A stretch of 64,000 bases of DNA from Arthrinium phaeospermum (Eukaryota; Ascomycota; Sordariomycetes; Amphisphaeriales; Apiosporaceae): positions 1,364,001 through 1,428,000 of the forward strand of contig QYRS01000002.1 in assembly GCA_006503535.1 (NCBI GenBank), given 5' to 3'. Both the position numbers and the translations under genes were made by a program. A model generated the notes under the pieces. That model searched no databases, was not told the DNA's origin, and was given only the letters and a program-made list of their open reading frames with translations. Within the stretch, counting starts at the first letter, position 1. Each line of letters starts with the position of its first letter. This document shows positions 1 to 12,200 of this stretch, piece by piece.

Positions 1-502
1 AGGAAAATAATCCGTCCTGTCGTGTTATTTTTAAACCCATCGCCCGGCACCTGGGATGTTTACTCGAACCGGCGGCAAAATATATAACCGTTGCAGCTTC
101 TAGTAAAGTGATATGCAGATTGCGTACTACCTGGTACTGCATTCATCCTTGGTCTTTTAGACAATTGATTTATTAGTCTTTGATAGCTCTGTCTGATAGA
201 GTATTCGACAACGTAAAGCCGTCATTCGCATATTGACACGTGAAAACTTCCCCAGCTTTGAGTACGAGGTATCCATCCGTATGTACGCACCCTATCGTGG
301 ACAGCACAAACTTGACGCAAACATGGGCCCCAATGTGTTCCACAGGGAGAACACCCCAGCATGATATCTGGATCTCTGCATCTCCTCCACAGCATACATG
401 GATTTGGGTTAATGAATGTCATAATTTCCCCGTGGCATGCTTCTTTTAAACTGTGGGTATTTTATTTCAAATCGCAAACTATCGTCACTGTCTATATTCA
501 TC
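1..502. other. Intergenic, 3' flank of URB1
   Basis: I see no credible gene. The short open frames here overlap on both strands and have no recognisable protein character. The stretch presumably contains the 3' untranslated region of the minus-strand URB1 gene, which ends at 503. Confidence 0.5.
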
Positions 503-3500
503 TTACAATACTTGCTCGAGGTCCTTCCCAGAGAATTTGGCCCAGGCCTCGAGTCGTTCCGGGCTGCAGGTGGCACACAACCGCTTGGCCAAGGCCCGAC
601 AGACATCGCCATCCGTATGACTGGTGAACCCTTGTGCCGATAGCCAACTCACACCACCGAACCGGGTAACCAGCGTATCGCTTCCCCCCTCGACTGTCGT
701 AGCTCGGTAGATAATCCGCAGTATCTGGCTGCGAAGATTTGGCCCCATGTAAGGGTTGGACATGAGCACCAAGACTCGCTCAAACACCTTTCTCTTGTGG
801 AAGACAGCTACATCAGCAGTACTTCTAAGCGAGTCCAGAAGGTAGGAAAGCAGCCAGCTCAACTCGGTGTAATAGGCCTCGTCAGCCGTAGGCCCTTCAT
901 GTAGGATCTCTTGAACCATCGGGACCTTATCGAGATCCCAGATGGGACCACGAGTGAGAAACGTGTTGAGCTTCGGGTACAGGGCATGCGTCGGGCTTTT
1001 CAGGATATCAAGTGCGCGACAGACGAAGGCCAGAATGGTATTAGGCACGGTGCCCTCCCCGATGACCAGCTTGGCTGTCTCGGTCAACTCCGAAAGCAGA
1101 AGCCAGACCTGTTCGTTCTCCTCGTAGCTTGACTCTTTAACTTTGAGTGCAATCTTGGTCAAGCTGATCAGGGCCTCCTTGCGGATGCTAGGGTGTTCGG
1201 AAGCGAGAAGCCAGATGACCGATGCTGTGTAGCCTTCTTCGACCAACTCTTCCGGTGTTTTCGATGCCCAGTTCATCAAGGCATTGTTGTCTTTGCTGGC
1301 CTTGACAGGTACATGAAGCAACTGCTCAAGTTGTTCCTGCTCATCTCGGCTCAGGTCGTTGTCATTGGCCTTGACTTGACCGTTCGCGGTCGGAACCTCG
1401 TCAAGTTCCATGTCGTCTGAAGTGTTCAGGTCCGACAGGACTAGATTCTTCCGAGCCTCTGTCTTCCCGAACGCTTCTTTGAACTTGCGTAACACATCCT
1501 TGAGTAACGCCTCTGCTATGCCTGCATCCCTTGAGAACCCAAGGTAATCAGACAGGAAGACGGCGAGACTCGTGAGAGCTTCACTTTTGGCCATTGAGGT
1601 TACCGCGAAAGGTAGCTGCTCTACCATGGTCATCATTAACGGCGTTATAGACAGCTCACCCAACGTCTTTGCTTCAGCCGCATGCTTGGATCTCAGTTCC
1701 ATGATGAGTTCTTGGTACTTGATCGGGGATCTGGAACACCGCTCCACGCAGTTGTCCAGGAAAGCCCATATCTGAGAATCAATGCGCTCCTGTTTCCTGA
1801 GGGCATCCATCAACGGCTCAATACCTGATCCTCTCGACTTTCCTGTGACTAGACCGTGCGACTCAGCGACAAACAATAAGGTGCTGGTCGACTTCACTGT
1901 AAACATCCCCTGGGTGTTTTCGGTGAACAGCCGTAACAGTGTCATGAAAGGCGAGTGTTCGAAATCCTTGCCGTGAGAAAACCATTTCATACCAGGCGAA
2001 TATTCGGCGATCGCAGAGATGTTTTCGAGTTCTAGCAACCGCAGCGAACGAGCCTCTTTGTCTTCTTCCAACACTTCGAATCGTTTGATAGCAGTGGACA
2101 GTAACGAAGAGAAGTCAAACTTGGCCGCTAGCGCAACTTGAGGGATCACTTCATGGTACAACAGGAGGCATCGCGTCACAGCCACTCGTTGTAGAAGGTC
2201 GTCATCGGCCAAGGCACGATAAGCACTTACGATGATGTCTTTCAAGTTAGGCACCCGCCGGCAGAACTCCTCAACGAGCCGCCGGGCCGCATCCTTCCAA
2301 AGCGAACTTGCTGAAAGAGAAGCCTGTCGATGCATTTCCAAAACCGCCGCGAGCTTCTCTAGGGCTACTACAAGTAACCGGACCGCGAAAAAAGATATGA
2401 GTTTTGAGTTCTGGGTGAGGGTCAAACAGCGGGATATCGTCTTGGCATCCAGTGGCAATGGGAGGATGTTGCCGAGGACAACTGAGGTAGGCGGCGGTAA
2501 TTTGGCGTACTCGTTGGGATGGCCAAAGAACGGAGGGATGTTCAAGCGGATGGTGTTGAAAATGAGAGTAGAATAACCGATCCATGTGGCGGACAACTTT
2601 GGCTCAAATCCAAATGCTTTTTTGTTGGTATAATAGTTTGCCACGAGCTCAGGGCAAGCTGCGAATATCGCACTAAGCAGCTCGTTCTGCTTTACGCTTG
2701 ACCATGGCCGAAGGTTCTGAATAAACTCGGCCAGCAGAGCGTTGCGTACGGGCACTTCGTCGTCAAACTTGCCCATCCAAGGCACACTCTCCAGACCGGG
2801 CTCATTGACATCATCAGGATCAGAGTTGATGATAGCGTTGGAGTCGACCCCGTCTGGGTAATAGCCACCTTGAGGCCGTATTATACCGGCCGCCGTAGTC
2901 GTGCAAGCTGCGATTAAAAAGGCATGTGCTGCTTGCTGAACCTCTTGAGCAGCATCCACTGCCGATGGCCCCTGACGATAGGTATAAAGTGAAGATATCC
3001 GTATCAGCGATTGTGCATTGAGAAGCCGGATCTTCACGTCTTTGGGCAATTTCGCGTCCAGAACAACCGAATCTCTCAAGGTATTGAGAACCTCCAAGAT
3101 GAGGTAAGAGGGGTCTTCCCTGAGCTCCCGCATCAGAGCGGCCACAATATCCTTTTGGTACAGAAGCTCCTTCTTGGCCTCAACCTGCAGAAACTTGAGA
3201 CAGCTCATGACAACTCTGACGGCATTAGTTCTGATGGATGGTCTCTGAGGGTCCTCTGCACCTTCACCGAGATAGCGGAGGCCCAGATTCCTCGCTAAAG
3301 ACTTTAATGTAAAGTTTCTTGCTCGGAATGTGGGTGCGGCAAGCGCGCCGCCATCGAGACAGATTATCTCCCTGACCAGTCGCAAAGTCGGCGATATGAC
3401 GAAGTCCCTTCCCTTTTGCGCTGCCAGGTTTTTAGCCAGAAGCCCTTGCTGGCGTTTCTGGAGAATGGTACGAGCAATGCCCAGACCGGTCGGCACAAGC

Positions 3501-3937
3501 TCTACATGGTCCGAAATCACCCTCAAGAGCAGGGCAAGAACGACGACGACTGCTGACATGACAATCTCGTTGTCCATTTGTGCCGCCAAGCTCCAGGTTT
3601 CCATGATATCGGGGAGGTAGACGGGCACTTCATCCTCAAACTCCCTGGGTTTGGTCAGATCCAGGTACTGGGTGAGAATGTCCAACCTGGCGCCTTGGCC
3701 GTCTTGTTTGTCGTTTACAATGCCATCAAGGAGTTCCTTGAATGACTGAAGGCCGTGCCGGGAGTTGCGCAAGTCTTGCTCAAATGTCAAGAGATGATGA
3801 AGCTGCCTGGCGGTGTGGACCTCTTCTGAGGTGGGCGCCTCGTGGACAACATTGCGCTTCCTCTTGGGAGGCCTTGTTGTGTCTGTAGGGTCGGGATTCG
3901 ACGTATCGCGACCAGTATAACTCTTCCGTTTCATCAT
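503..3937 (-). CDS. URB1: Nucleolar pre-ribosomal-associated protein 1 (Urb1/Npa1)
   Basis: Urb1/Npa1 is a nucleolar factor needed for early assembly of the 60S ribosomal subunit, in a complex with snoRNPs and helicases. The frame gives about 1144 residues from the Met at 3937, or one less from the adjacent Met at 3934. It opens with a basic nuclear-signal-like tract (PPKRKRN). The Npa1 N-terminal helical domain follows at roughly residues 35-400, with phrases such as SFKELLDGIV, DILTQYLDLT and SLIRISSLYTYRQGPS. The remainder is helical-repeat-like to the C terminus. The same frame stays open upstream to 4162, but that part looks like untranslated leader, so I chose the Met before the basic tract. 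Yeast Urb1 is longer (about 1760 residues). No intron is needed. It is transcribed divergently from DIB1. The identification rests on remembered family character, not on an alignment. Confidence 0.85.
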   Translation of the reverse strand: MMKRKSYTGRDTSNPDPTDTTRPPKRKRNVVHEAPTSEEVHTARQLHHLLTFEQDLRNSRHGLQSFKELLDGIVNDKQDGQGARLDILTQYLDLTKPREFEDEVPVYLPDIMETWSLAAQMDNEIVMSAVVVVLALLLRVISDHVELVPTGLGIARTILQKRQQGLLAKNLAAQKGRDFVISPTLRLVREIICLDGGALAAPTFRARNFTLKSLARNLGLRYLGEGAEDPQRPSIRTNAVRVVMSCLKFLQVEAKKELLYQKDIVAALMRELREDPSYLILEVLNTLRDSVVLDAKLPKDVKIRLLNAQSLIRISSLYTYRQGPSAVDAAQEVQQAAHAFLIAACTTTAAGIIRPQGGYYPDGVDSNAIINSDPDDVNEPGLESVPWMGKFDDEVPVRNALLAEFIQNLRPWSSVKQNELLSAIFAACPELVANYYTNKKAFGFEPKLSATWIGYSTLIFNTIRLNIPPFFGHPNEYAKLPPPTSVVLGNILPLPLDAKTISRCLTLTQNSKLISFFAVRLLVVALEKLAAVLEMHRQASLSASSLWKDAARRLVEEFCRRVPNLKDIIVSAYRALADDDLLQRVAVTRCLLLYHEVIPQVALAAKFDFSSLLSTAIKRFEVLEEDKEARSLRLLELENISAIAEYSPGMKWFSHGKDFEHSPFMTLLRLFTENTQGMFTVKSTSTLLFVAESHGLVTGKSRGSGIEPLMDALRKQERIDSQIWAFLDNCVERCSRSPIKYQELIMELRSKHAAEAKTLGELSITPLMMTMVEQLPFAVTSMAKSEALTSLAVFLSDYLGFSRDAGIAEALLKDVLRKFKEAFGKTEARKNLVLSDLNTSDDMELDEVPTANGQVKANDNDLSRDEQEQLEQLLHVPVKASKDNNALMNWASKTPEELVEEGYTASVIWLLASEHPSIRKEALISLTKIALKVKESSYEENEQVWLLLSELTETAKLVIGEGTVPNTILAFVCRALDILKSPTHALYPKLNTFLTRGPIWDLDKVPMVQEILHEGPTADEAYYTELSWLLSYLLDSLRSTADVAVFHKRKVFERVLVLMSNPYMGPNLRSQILRIIYRATTVEGGSDTLVTRFGGVSWLSAQGFTSHTDGDVCRALAKRLCATCSPERLEAWAKFSGKDLEQVL

Positions 3938-4471
3938 CTTGGCTAGACCTAGAGGATCAACCGAATGGAAGTACAAGACGTAGAGCCGCTTTTCCCTCGG
4001 CGTCCTCTTGTATCCTAGATACGGTAGTCCTGTAGGTAGCCACTCCTGGGGCCCTTTCGATGAGACGGTCTGTTGCGAAGTGAGGTCTGTTTTGCTATAC
4101 AAGCAACAAATATTTCGTTGCAGTTTTGCTGCACGCTTTACATGAGATGCTCCGTACCACACACATCAATGAAAGCTAGCATGGTCTCCACTAAAAAGTT
4201 CAAGGCATCGAACAAATTCTGCCGGCAAGTCCTGTTGATTGCAGATAGAGTGTCTGACCGCCTTTCGTTGCTAGACTAGCTCCTACCGATAGGTACTTGC
4301 AGCAGCAGCTAGCTACGAAGGCCCCACCCGCGGACCTTGTGTGCTTCCCGCTTAACCAAACCCCCACACTTGCATCAGTCAGTTAAACTCCAAACACCAG
4401 CTCATCGTGGGATCTTCCACTCCGCCTTCGCGCCTCCCAAATCAACACGCAAACAACTTGTCATCCTCACC
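3938..4471. promoter_or_regulatory. Divergent promoter between URB1 and DIB1
   Basis: This 534-bp gap separates two start codons that point away from each other, so it must hold the promoters and leaders of both genes. No clear TATA box is visible. The last 100 bases before DIB1 are C/T-rich with CACC and CAAAC tracts, as in many fungal leaders. That the two genes share regulation is inference. Confidence 0.55.
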
Positions 4472-5077
4472 ATGTCGTTCGTGCTTCCGCATCTCAAGAC
4501 GGGATGGCATGTGGACCAGGTAAGCAGATCAGCTCGCACGCCGTAGAGTTGGCTATGCTTCCCCGTGAGATATGCGCTTTGTTGCCTGGACGAGCCATAC
4601 TAACGTCGAGCGTCGTTCTAGGCCATCCTCTCGGAGGAAGATCGCCTTGTTTTGATTCGGTTTGGCAGAGACTGGGATCCGGACTGCATGAGGCAAGACG
4701 AAATGCTCTACAAGATCGCCAACGCCGTATCCAACTTCTGCGTCATCTACCTGTGCGACATCGACCAAGTACCGGATTTCAACCAGATGTATGGTGAGTA
4801 CCACAACCCCAAGACCTTCCGTGCATCTTGCCGTGGACCACAAACTGATCGAACGGCATAACCAACAGAACTGTACGACGCCTGCACCATCATGTTCTTC
4901 TTCCGCAACAAGCACATCATGGTCGACTGCGGAACCGGAAACAACAACAAGATCAACTGGGTTCTCGAAGACAAGCAGGAGCTCATCGATATCACCGAAA
5001 CTGTCTACAAGGGCGCCAAGAAAGGACGTGGTTTGGTCGTCAGTCCCAAAGACTACTCTACCAGATACCGATACTAG
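4472..5077 (+). CDS. DIB1: U5 snRNP thioredoxin-fold protein Dib1/Dim1
   Basis: This is the spliceosomal U5/tri-snRNP 15-kDa protein (Dib1 in yeast, Dim1 in fission yeast, TXNL4A in human), required for pre-mRNA splicing. Exons are 4472-4519, 4622-4793 and 4869-5077; the donors are GTAAGC and GTGAGT, and both introns end in AG. The joined frame is exactly 142 residues, the family's usual length. Diagnostic strings include FVLPHLKTGWHVDQ, RFGRDWDPDCM, MFFFRNKHIM and GTGNNNKINW, with the C terminus ending in DYSTRYRY. As known for the family, it has a thioredoxin fold but lacks the CXXC redox pair: the equivalent site reads DPDC. One of the most conserved proteins in the window. Confidence 0.97.
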
Positions 5078-6267
5078 TTGTTTCTTCACCATCTTATTAT
5101 ACCAGTCGCCATGGGTGGTTAGTTGCTTCGACACAAACTTGATTTCTTTTAGATGACGAGGACGCGGTCCAAATAACGACGAGCGGATATGCCCTTCTCT
5201 CTGTTTACAGGGAGCACTTGCGGCTGACAGGATTGGAGTCTTGCGCTGGGGCTAAGAAGCGTTGCTTTTAGGGTTCGTCTCACAAACAATCAGAATATCT
5301 CATGAACACAAATGATGCTAATACTTATTTCCAAAGATTGCGCGTGAATTATGCCCAGGTACCCATCCCCTGCTCTATCTACTGTGAATACTAACCAGCT
5401 GGTTCTGGCATATCGAGTTGATGATAGCGAGTCATCTGCTGAGCTGCCACTGTCATTTGATGCTTCTCCCATGCTTTCACCAACTACCAACTCTATTGTT
5501 TGAAGACCATATCAGTCATGATGAACACGCTGTAAGCGTAAAACCACGGCTTGCCACAAACTGATATATATATGCATGTGGTTTGGTAGCCATTTGGGGT
5601 AATCACCGGTCACCCAAGAACCACGACAGTCCCAAATGCAAATAGAGCACGGGATGACTGTGGGACATACCTGTGCCAACGGATTTATATTCGTAGATTG
5701 CGTATTCCTCCCTTGGCTGGGTCGCTAGGGCCTGGTGAGAAATTTGTGATGCACGCTTGAAGATTGGGACTGCCTCTACAGTTCTTCCCCCCCGTATTTC
5801 CACTGCGGTCACCTACCCCCTGTTGGTGGAAGAAAATAAATTTAAGACCGTAATTTCGCGGACATGCTATTGCGTGCCTACTTGTCGTTACCCTGTTGCA
5901 AGATTTGAAAACGCGTCTTCCGTCTAGATCATGGAGTAGATTGGGCATCATCTGCCAAAACATTTGATACATGCAGTTGCGTACATACATTGATAGATAT
6001 ATAAACCTCTCCCCCAAAGCCCAGTGGATATGATATCTAAAAGAAATTATCACCTGTCTTGCTGCAACAACCGAACGCGCCGCGCTGAAGATAAATAACA
6101 GTCGCGACCCGTTATTAGATAAACTGTACTTCCGCCACCCTCACTCATCTCCCTCCTTTCCGTACAATTAAGTGTAGTTCATTATTGTCTTCATGCCTCC
6201 CCCGCCCTCCCCGACACCCCGTCCTGCCCGTATAAAAGGTTACTACTGTGTACGCGTGTGTATATCA
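5078..6267. other. Intergenic, convergent 3' flanks
   Basis: The region lies between the 3' ends of DIB1 (+) and TAO3 (-). The longest frame (5685-6053, minus) is 122 codons with no protein-like pattern and is taken as chance. AT-rich patches with ATATATAT near 5565 and 5995 may belong to the 3' untranslated regions. Nothing else was seen. Confidence 0.5.
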
Positions 6268-9200
6268 TCACATCATATCACCTGGCGAATCCGGCGACTT
6301 CATAAGATAGGTGTTGGGCACCTTGGGCACCTGGGGGCTGGAAATCTGGCCAATCTGCTGCGTGCGGAAGAGGTCGCGCTGGCGCTCGGCCTCGCGCGAG
6401 CGCCCGCCCGTGAGGCGGCGCATGTGCGTGCGCGTGGCCTGCTTGACGGGGCGGATCATGGACTCGAGAAAGAAGTTGCCATTCTCGCCTGCTCCCCCCG
6501 GCGCGCCACCACTCCCGCCGGCTCCGGCGACCCCGCCCATGTGCGGGTTCCCGCCGTTGCCGTTGCCGCTGCCGCTGCCGCCCCCGCCGCTACCACTACC
6601 AACGCTACCGCTGCCAGCCAAGGTCGCGGCGTCGTCGCCATCCGAGAAGACGTCCTCGGTCAGCTCGTCGTCCGAGGTGAACGAGTCGCCCAATTGCGGG
6701 GTATAGCTCGCAGGCGCTGAGGGTGACGTGATGGAGCGGTTGTGCAAGGGCGGGCGGACGATGGTGGTCGTCATCAGGTCCATGGCATTTTGATTGTTGG
6801 CAGCGATGTTGAACGCGCCAGGATTCATGGTGTTGGCGCTGCTGGTAGGTATGTCACGCGGGGAGAAGCCAGCTGGGGTTGGACGGTCAACGAAGCCGTT
6901 TTGGAATGAAGTGTTGCTGCTGGCTTGGTGGAGGATGGGCAGGATCTGTTCATCGTAGAGCTGAGTGGTGCTTTCATAGCCCTCGGGCGAAAACTCAGTA
7001 ATGGTACGGGATGAGCGGCCCTCACTTGGTGGGCTTTGAGACAAGTCGTCGAAGAAGTCATCAAGGCTGTCGAGTCTCGTGACCAGATCCGCTCCTGATT
7101 GGCCCTCGTTACGAGCATCATCAGACATCATGGTATCGCTGCGTTCGGGCACCTGGAAGTAGCCATAGGGGAAGTCATCATTGTGGAACTCGACCTCGGG
7201 GGTGGGGGTAGGCTCAGTCGGCGTCCCGTTCTCTGCGTCGGACTGGCATACATAGAATGCAGCGTGGATGTTGGCGCGCGTGATGTCCGTCTTCTTGGCA
7301 GGTATAGGGACAGCCCAGCCAGACTCCTCGGGAATACCGAATAGACTCTGAGTTCTTTCATATTCCTTGCGCACGGCCTTTGAGGATGCCCTTGTCATGC
7401 TCATCCGGAGATGGTGCTTGTCCATAGAGGATCCCGACATGGTCATGATGCTGCCCAAAACCTCGAGGGCTTCCATGCAGTACTCACTTTGTAGCAGACG
7501 CAGGAGCGGCGATATTAGATCCGAACCGTGCCCAGCAATCTCTGGCTTCCTCATTTCCGTTTCGGGGATGATGACGCTCAAAATCCGCATGGTCATGATC
7601 TTGACCGGCGGTATGCTATTCGTCAGGAATCCCATCAACATGACAAGCATACTGACGTCCAATCGCGGAAGATAGACGTCACGAAGGGCATAGAACAGCT
7701 GCAAAAGGAAGTCATGGCTGCTGCGGTACCCGCAGCTCATGAATCCATCAAGAGCAGCACAGATGGACTGAAAGCCCTGTGCCTCAGCAACTGCGAACAA
7801 GATATCCGCGGACTGCATCACATCGTCGGGAAGCGTTTCCAGGTCCTGCTCCAGCGCCTCCAAGAAGCGAGGAAAGTTGGCAAGGGTAGTGAAAAACAAA
7901 CGGTCATCCATCCCGATCAAGTGGTCGCTCGGTAACTGCACCAGCTTGTCCAGCGTCTTCAGGGTTGGCTCGAGACATATGGATGACCGCAGCCCCTTGT
8001 AAAGCAAATTCTGCAATCCTTCAAAAGAGCCATCCCACCGCGGGGGTTGCCCCTCCGTCAGAATGCGGCGAACAGTTGGATCATAGAAGTCAAGTTTCTC
8101 CAAGAACTCGTTAAGCATATCCACGGCTTCGAGAAACTCCCGCTCATTGATAGACTCCAAGCAAGCGCATGTGGTCCAAAATAGCTGCGGCAAGGCTAAG
8201 AGCTTATCAGTGTCTAGCTTGACGATGAGTGTCTTCAGTGTTGTCAGGATCTCCATGGAGAATGTCTGGATTTCGGAGTCTTCGTCTGCAATGGTATTGG
8301 ATAATCTCGCAAGCATGTCTCCCAGCATGAGCTGGTCCATTGATGTCAGGATGCATCGGAAAATTTGGAATGACCGGCAGGCCAGATGCCGTACAGGGCA
8401 AGATGTAGCCCATGTCAGAGAAAGGCGGCTCCATTGCTCCTTGATCCCAGGGAATGTGATTTCAAAGGTTTTTACAACCTGAGCAGTGAGATACTCCATG
8501 CTATGTGGCACGCTGTTCTCGCGGTCAACGACTTTGCCGTTATTATCTTCATAATTCCAGACCACCGTCCGATCGTGGCGACGAATGGCATCGATCAGAT
8601 TTTCAATGGACTCTTTCGTCTCCTTCGGTGCAGCATCATCCATTTTCGAAATGACGAGTTCGTGGATAAGGTGGACAAGCATCTCACGGGCTTGTTCCTG
8701 GACAAGTGGAGTGTAGTGATCCCAGAGAACTGTGACGACCTGCAACAAAACCGGCAGGTTGTCGGCGGTGAGCTGTACGGGGGACACCATCAAATCCACG
8801 AGCAGGATCAGAGCCAGTTGCCCAAGAGAGAAACCGGCTTGTTTGGTGCCGACAGGGAGAGCCTCGGCAAGGTCAGCACAGTATGGCAATTGGTTGACAT
8901 CGGGAGGTGGTGGCACGGCTTCTCTTTTCTCGTTGGGAACCATGGCTTTGGGTGTAATCTGCATCAACAGAAACTCGACCACTTTAATGCCCGGCGCGCT
9001 TGGAGCGCTCGATAGGAATACCACTATTTGCTTGGCGTATTCAACAAAGTTCTGTTCCCGTCTTTCGAGGCAGAGAGAAATGATGAAGTCCATGACGAGT
9101 CGAACGTTGCCCGGATGCGGACCAGTTGCCAGCGCTTGCCACAATGCTTGCACTTCGTTGTGCAAAGCTGCGCTGGACTTGATTGTTATCTCCAGCAGAT

Positions 9201-12200
9201 TCGCGAGAAGCACGTATGAACTAGCTACAGGACCCCCATTGGGGTCGATCTTGAGCTCAATGGTTTGGATCCAGGGCAAGATCACAGCTACCACATTGCG
9301 CTGAGCTCCTGCTTGAAGGCTCTTGAAATAGAGAGTGAATTCGGAAAAGATGTGGAAGGCGAGCTCGGGGTGTTGCTTTGCAAGCCGCTTTGAGATTTCG
9401 AATTGAGCCAGTTTGTAAACGGCCTTAGTCTTGTCAGATATGCTGATGTCGAAGTCTTGGATTTTGGAAGTACGTCCGGCCTGTTGCCGCTCTTCGAGAG
9501 CTCGCAGGACGCGTGCTGATTTGGATCGGATCTCGCTTGCATCGTTGCCAAGGGTAAAGAGGCATAGCCCAAGGAGCCTCCAGAAAGGCGACGGATAGTC
9601 GGTGTGCTGTAGAAGAACCTCGGTCACGACGGCAAAATAACTCTCAAGAACTTTTGAAGCGTCGGCCAAATAGCAGCGCGCAATGCAGTGTTCAAGCAGA
9701 TATGAGTGTTCGACTTGGTTGGAGACGATGAGGTTTTTCAGAGCACGACGTCCAATGATGTTTAGACGGTCACTACCTGAATTGAAAATGGTTTCGACCC
9801 ACGCGAGCATGCGGCGTATGTCGAAGGATAAGTTGACGCCGCTTTCAGTGGTAACGCTGATGGGACCGGCACAGAGCGCCGCCATGGCGCTTAGAGCCGC
9901 AGTCCGCAAGTTCCTTTTCTCGATCTCCATCGCCGCAGACAGAGTGCCTCGCTCGCCGACTGACTGTTGATCGATCATAGATTGTCTCATCGTGTCTTCC
10001 CTTTGTCGAATCTGCGGTTGATTCGGGGAAAAGCCGCACCAGTCTTCCATCAGCGCAAAAGAGGACTTGCGAGCCTCGAAGGTCAACCACCGGGAGGGGT
10101 CTCGGGCCCGGTTGATACCCTCGAATAATTCCTCCATCAGGCCGCAATAATGACGCCGCAGCTTCTGGAATTCCCAATCCATCTGCACCTCGCCATCCAT
10201 CAGGAACAGTTTGAGGTCTTTAGTATACGTAGTGAGGTTATTCAGGATCCAGTCGTCATTGTAAACTTCGGGCTCTTTGAGGAAATGAGAAGTGAGCTTG
10301 TAGACATGGGTGAGTTCCGTTCGCAGCAGATCCATCTTGCGATTTCGACGGGGGCCGCTGTTAGTGCGTTGGTGAATACGGGCTCGGGCTTCATCGTTGC
10401 ATCTCGCGACCTGGCCAGCAAGTTCTTCGAGCAACGTGCGGTAGATATTGATGTTGATGGAACCCATGGCAAGAACGACAGCCTCGCGGACCGAAGCCGA
10501 TGACACCTGTAGCAAAGGGATCAGATACTTGAACAGGATGCGGGCGGAGATGATCTTGTCAGAGGACTTTGATCCTCTCCGTGCGTGCTGGTTGCCCTGC
10601 ACGAGGCCGGGTTGAGCAGTGCCGGTATCCACCAAGGTTGTGCAAGCGAATGTAAGATACAGCTTGAACTGCTCAACAAGAACATCCGGCTGTGTCACCG
10701 GCGTTCTTGTATTGTATCGCGCACTTCCTGGCTCAGAGCCGTAGTACAATCCTCGGGTGGGTTCTGACATGATCACAATGCCTTTGTACATTTGGAGTAT
10801 TCGATTGCAGACCAGATCGCGGCCGATGGTGACAGTAAAGGGGCAACGGTCATACGCGATCCGGATCAGGTTGGGAAAGATCTTGAACCATAGCGTAGTA
10901 TCGTAGGAGACGTCGCTTGTGCAAAGCTCGATCAAGGCACCCCGATTGTTGCCATTCTGTTTGCCGCGTTGCAGGCGGCTCCGTTCTGCCACTGACAGCA
11001 GCTCGTCCTTAAAGCTCATGACTTGCTCAGAATCATTTTCGAGGATGTCAATCAAGCGCTGATTCTCTTTCCCGAGCGTGTTGTCCTTACCCAGGGCGGC
11101 ATCAAATTCTGTAATGAGTCGAAGAACCGTGACTGCAAAGTATCTCACTCTCCGAGACTGGGAGCACAGAAAGAACAAACCGCGCGCTTCGACATGCTCA
11201 ACTTCAGCCCAAATACTGGACAGATCCAGCTTCATCCCCCTTTTGTCGGTCACATTGCCTTCGATAGGACCGGCTGCTGCTTCCCGTGTCTTCTCTCGTA
11301 TCTCATCTCTCCAAATTTGTAGCAACTCTACGTAAAGCCGCAGGGTGTTCTCAATATGGCCAGGCCCGAGCATCCCTCCATCCGACATTGTGGAATATCG
11401 GTCATCAAAGTTGAAGATGAAGCGGGCAAATCCCATGGTTACTTGGTTTGCATGTGATTGCCGGGCGATGGATTTGAGTGACTGGGCGGAAGACTCAGCA
11501 ATGTTTGTTTGTACATGGGCGGTCCCTGTGCATAGAAGGTTGATGAGAGGATTGAAAGGGATATCACTGGAGAGACAGCGAGGAAGCGCTTGCACGGCAA
11601 CATGGAGAAGCTCATAGAACGCTTGTTTCTGTTCGGCGGGGCTTTGATGATCTTCTCGCCGGGTGAAGTTGAAGGTTTCGGCAATTGGTGTCTTGGGACC
11701 TGGACTGTTGAACTTCTCATCCAGTGCGGCTTGTCCACCAAAGGTATTATCACAGATTATGGTGATCTTGCCAAGGATCTCCGAGAACTTCTTGTAGTAC
11801 TCCCTCGCTACATCGCTTAGCGCATCCAGCCGGACGAGCTTGGAGAGGGAATCGTCCTGGGTCGTTGCTGGCGTTCCATTGAGCGGAAGATGTTGCGTCG
11901 AAGCAGCTGAAGGCGAGCTTGGGGCTGCTCTGTCCGCAGGGGGCGGTGATGCCCACTCGAGCGGGAACGGAGGGCGGCCGTCTTCACCCTTTTCCAGGTC
12001 TGACACGACAACTAGGAATGCTCTTATGCCGATGACTATCCTATCCGGGTCGAGTTGCTCGACCTTCAGGTCCTTATTCGAGTTGAATAGATCCGCATTG
12101 ATTAAGGGGAAGATAATGTTCTTAAAGCAGTACTCCGTATGCTTGTACCCAATTATTCTGATTATCTGGATGAGGGGGCCTGACACGGCTGTGTCAGCAG

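Noticed and set aside
3938..4162. Upstream in-frame extension of URB1 by 75 codons
   Set aside because: The added residues have no family resemblance and the basic N-terminal tract starts naturally at the Met near 3937; kept as leader.
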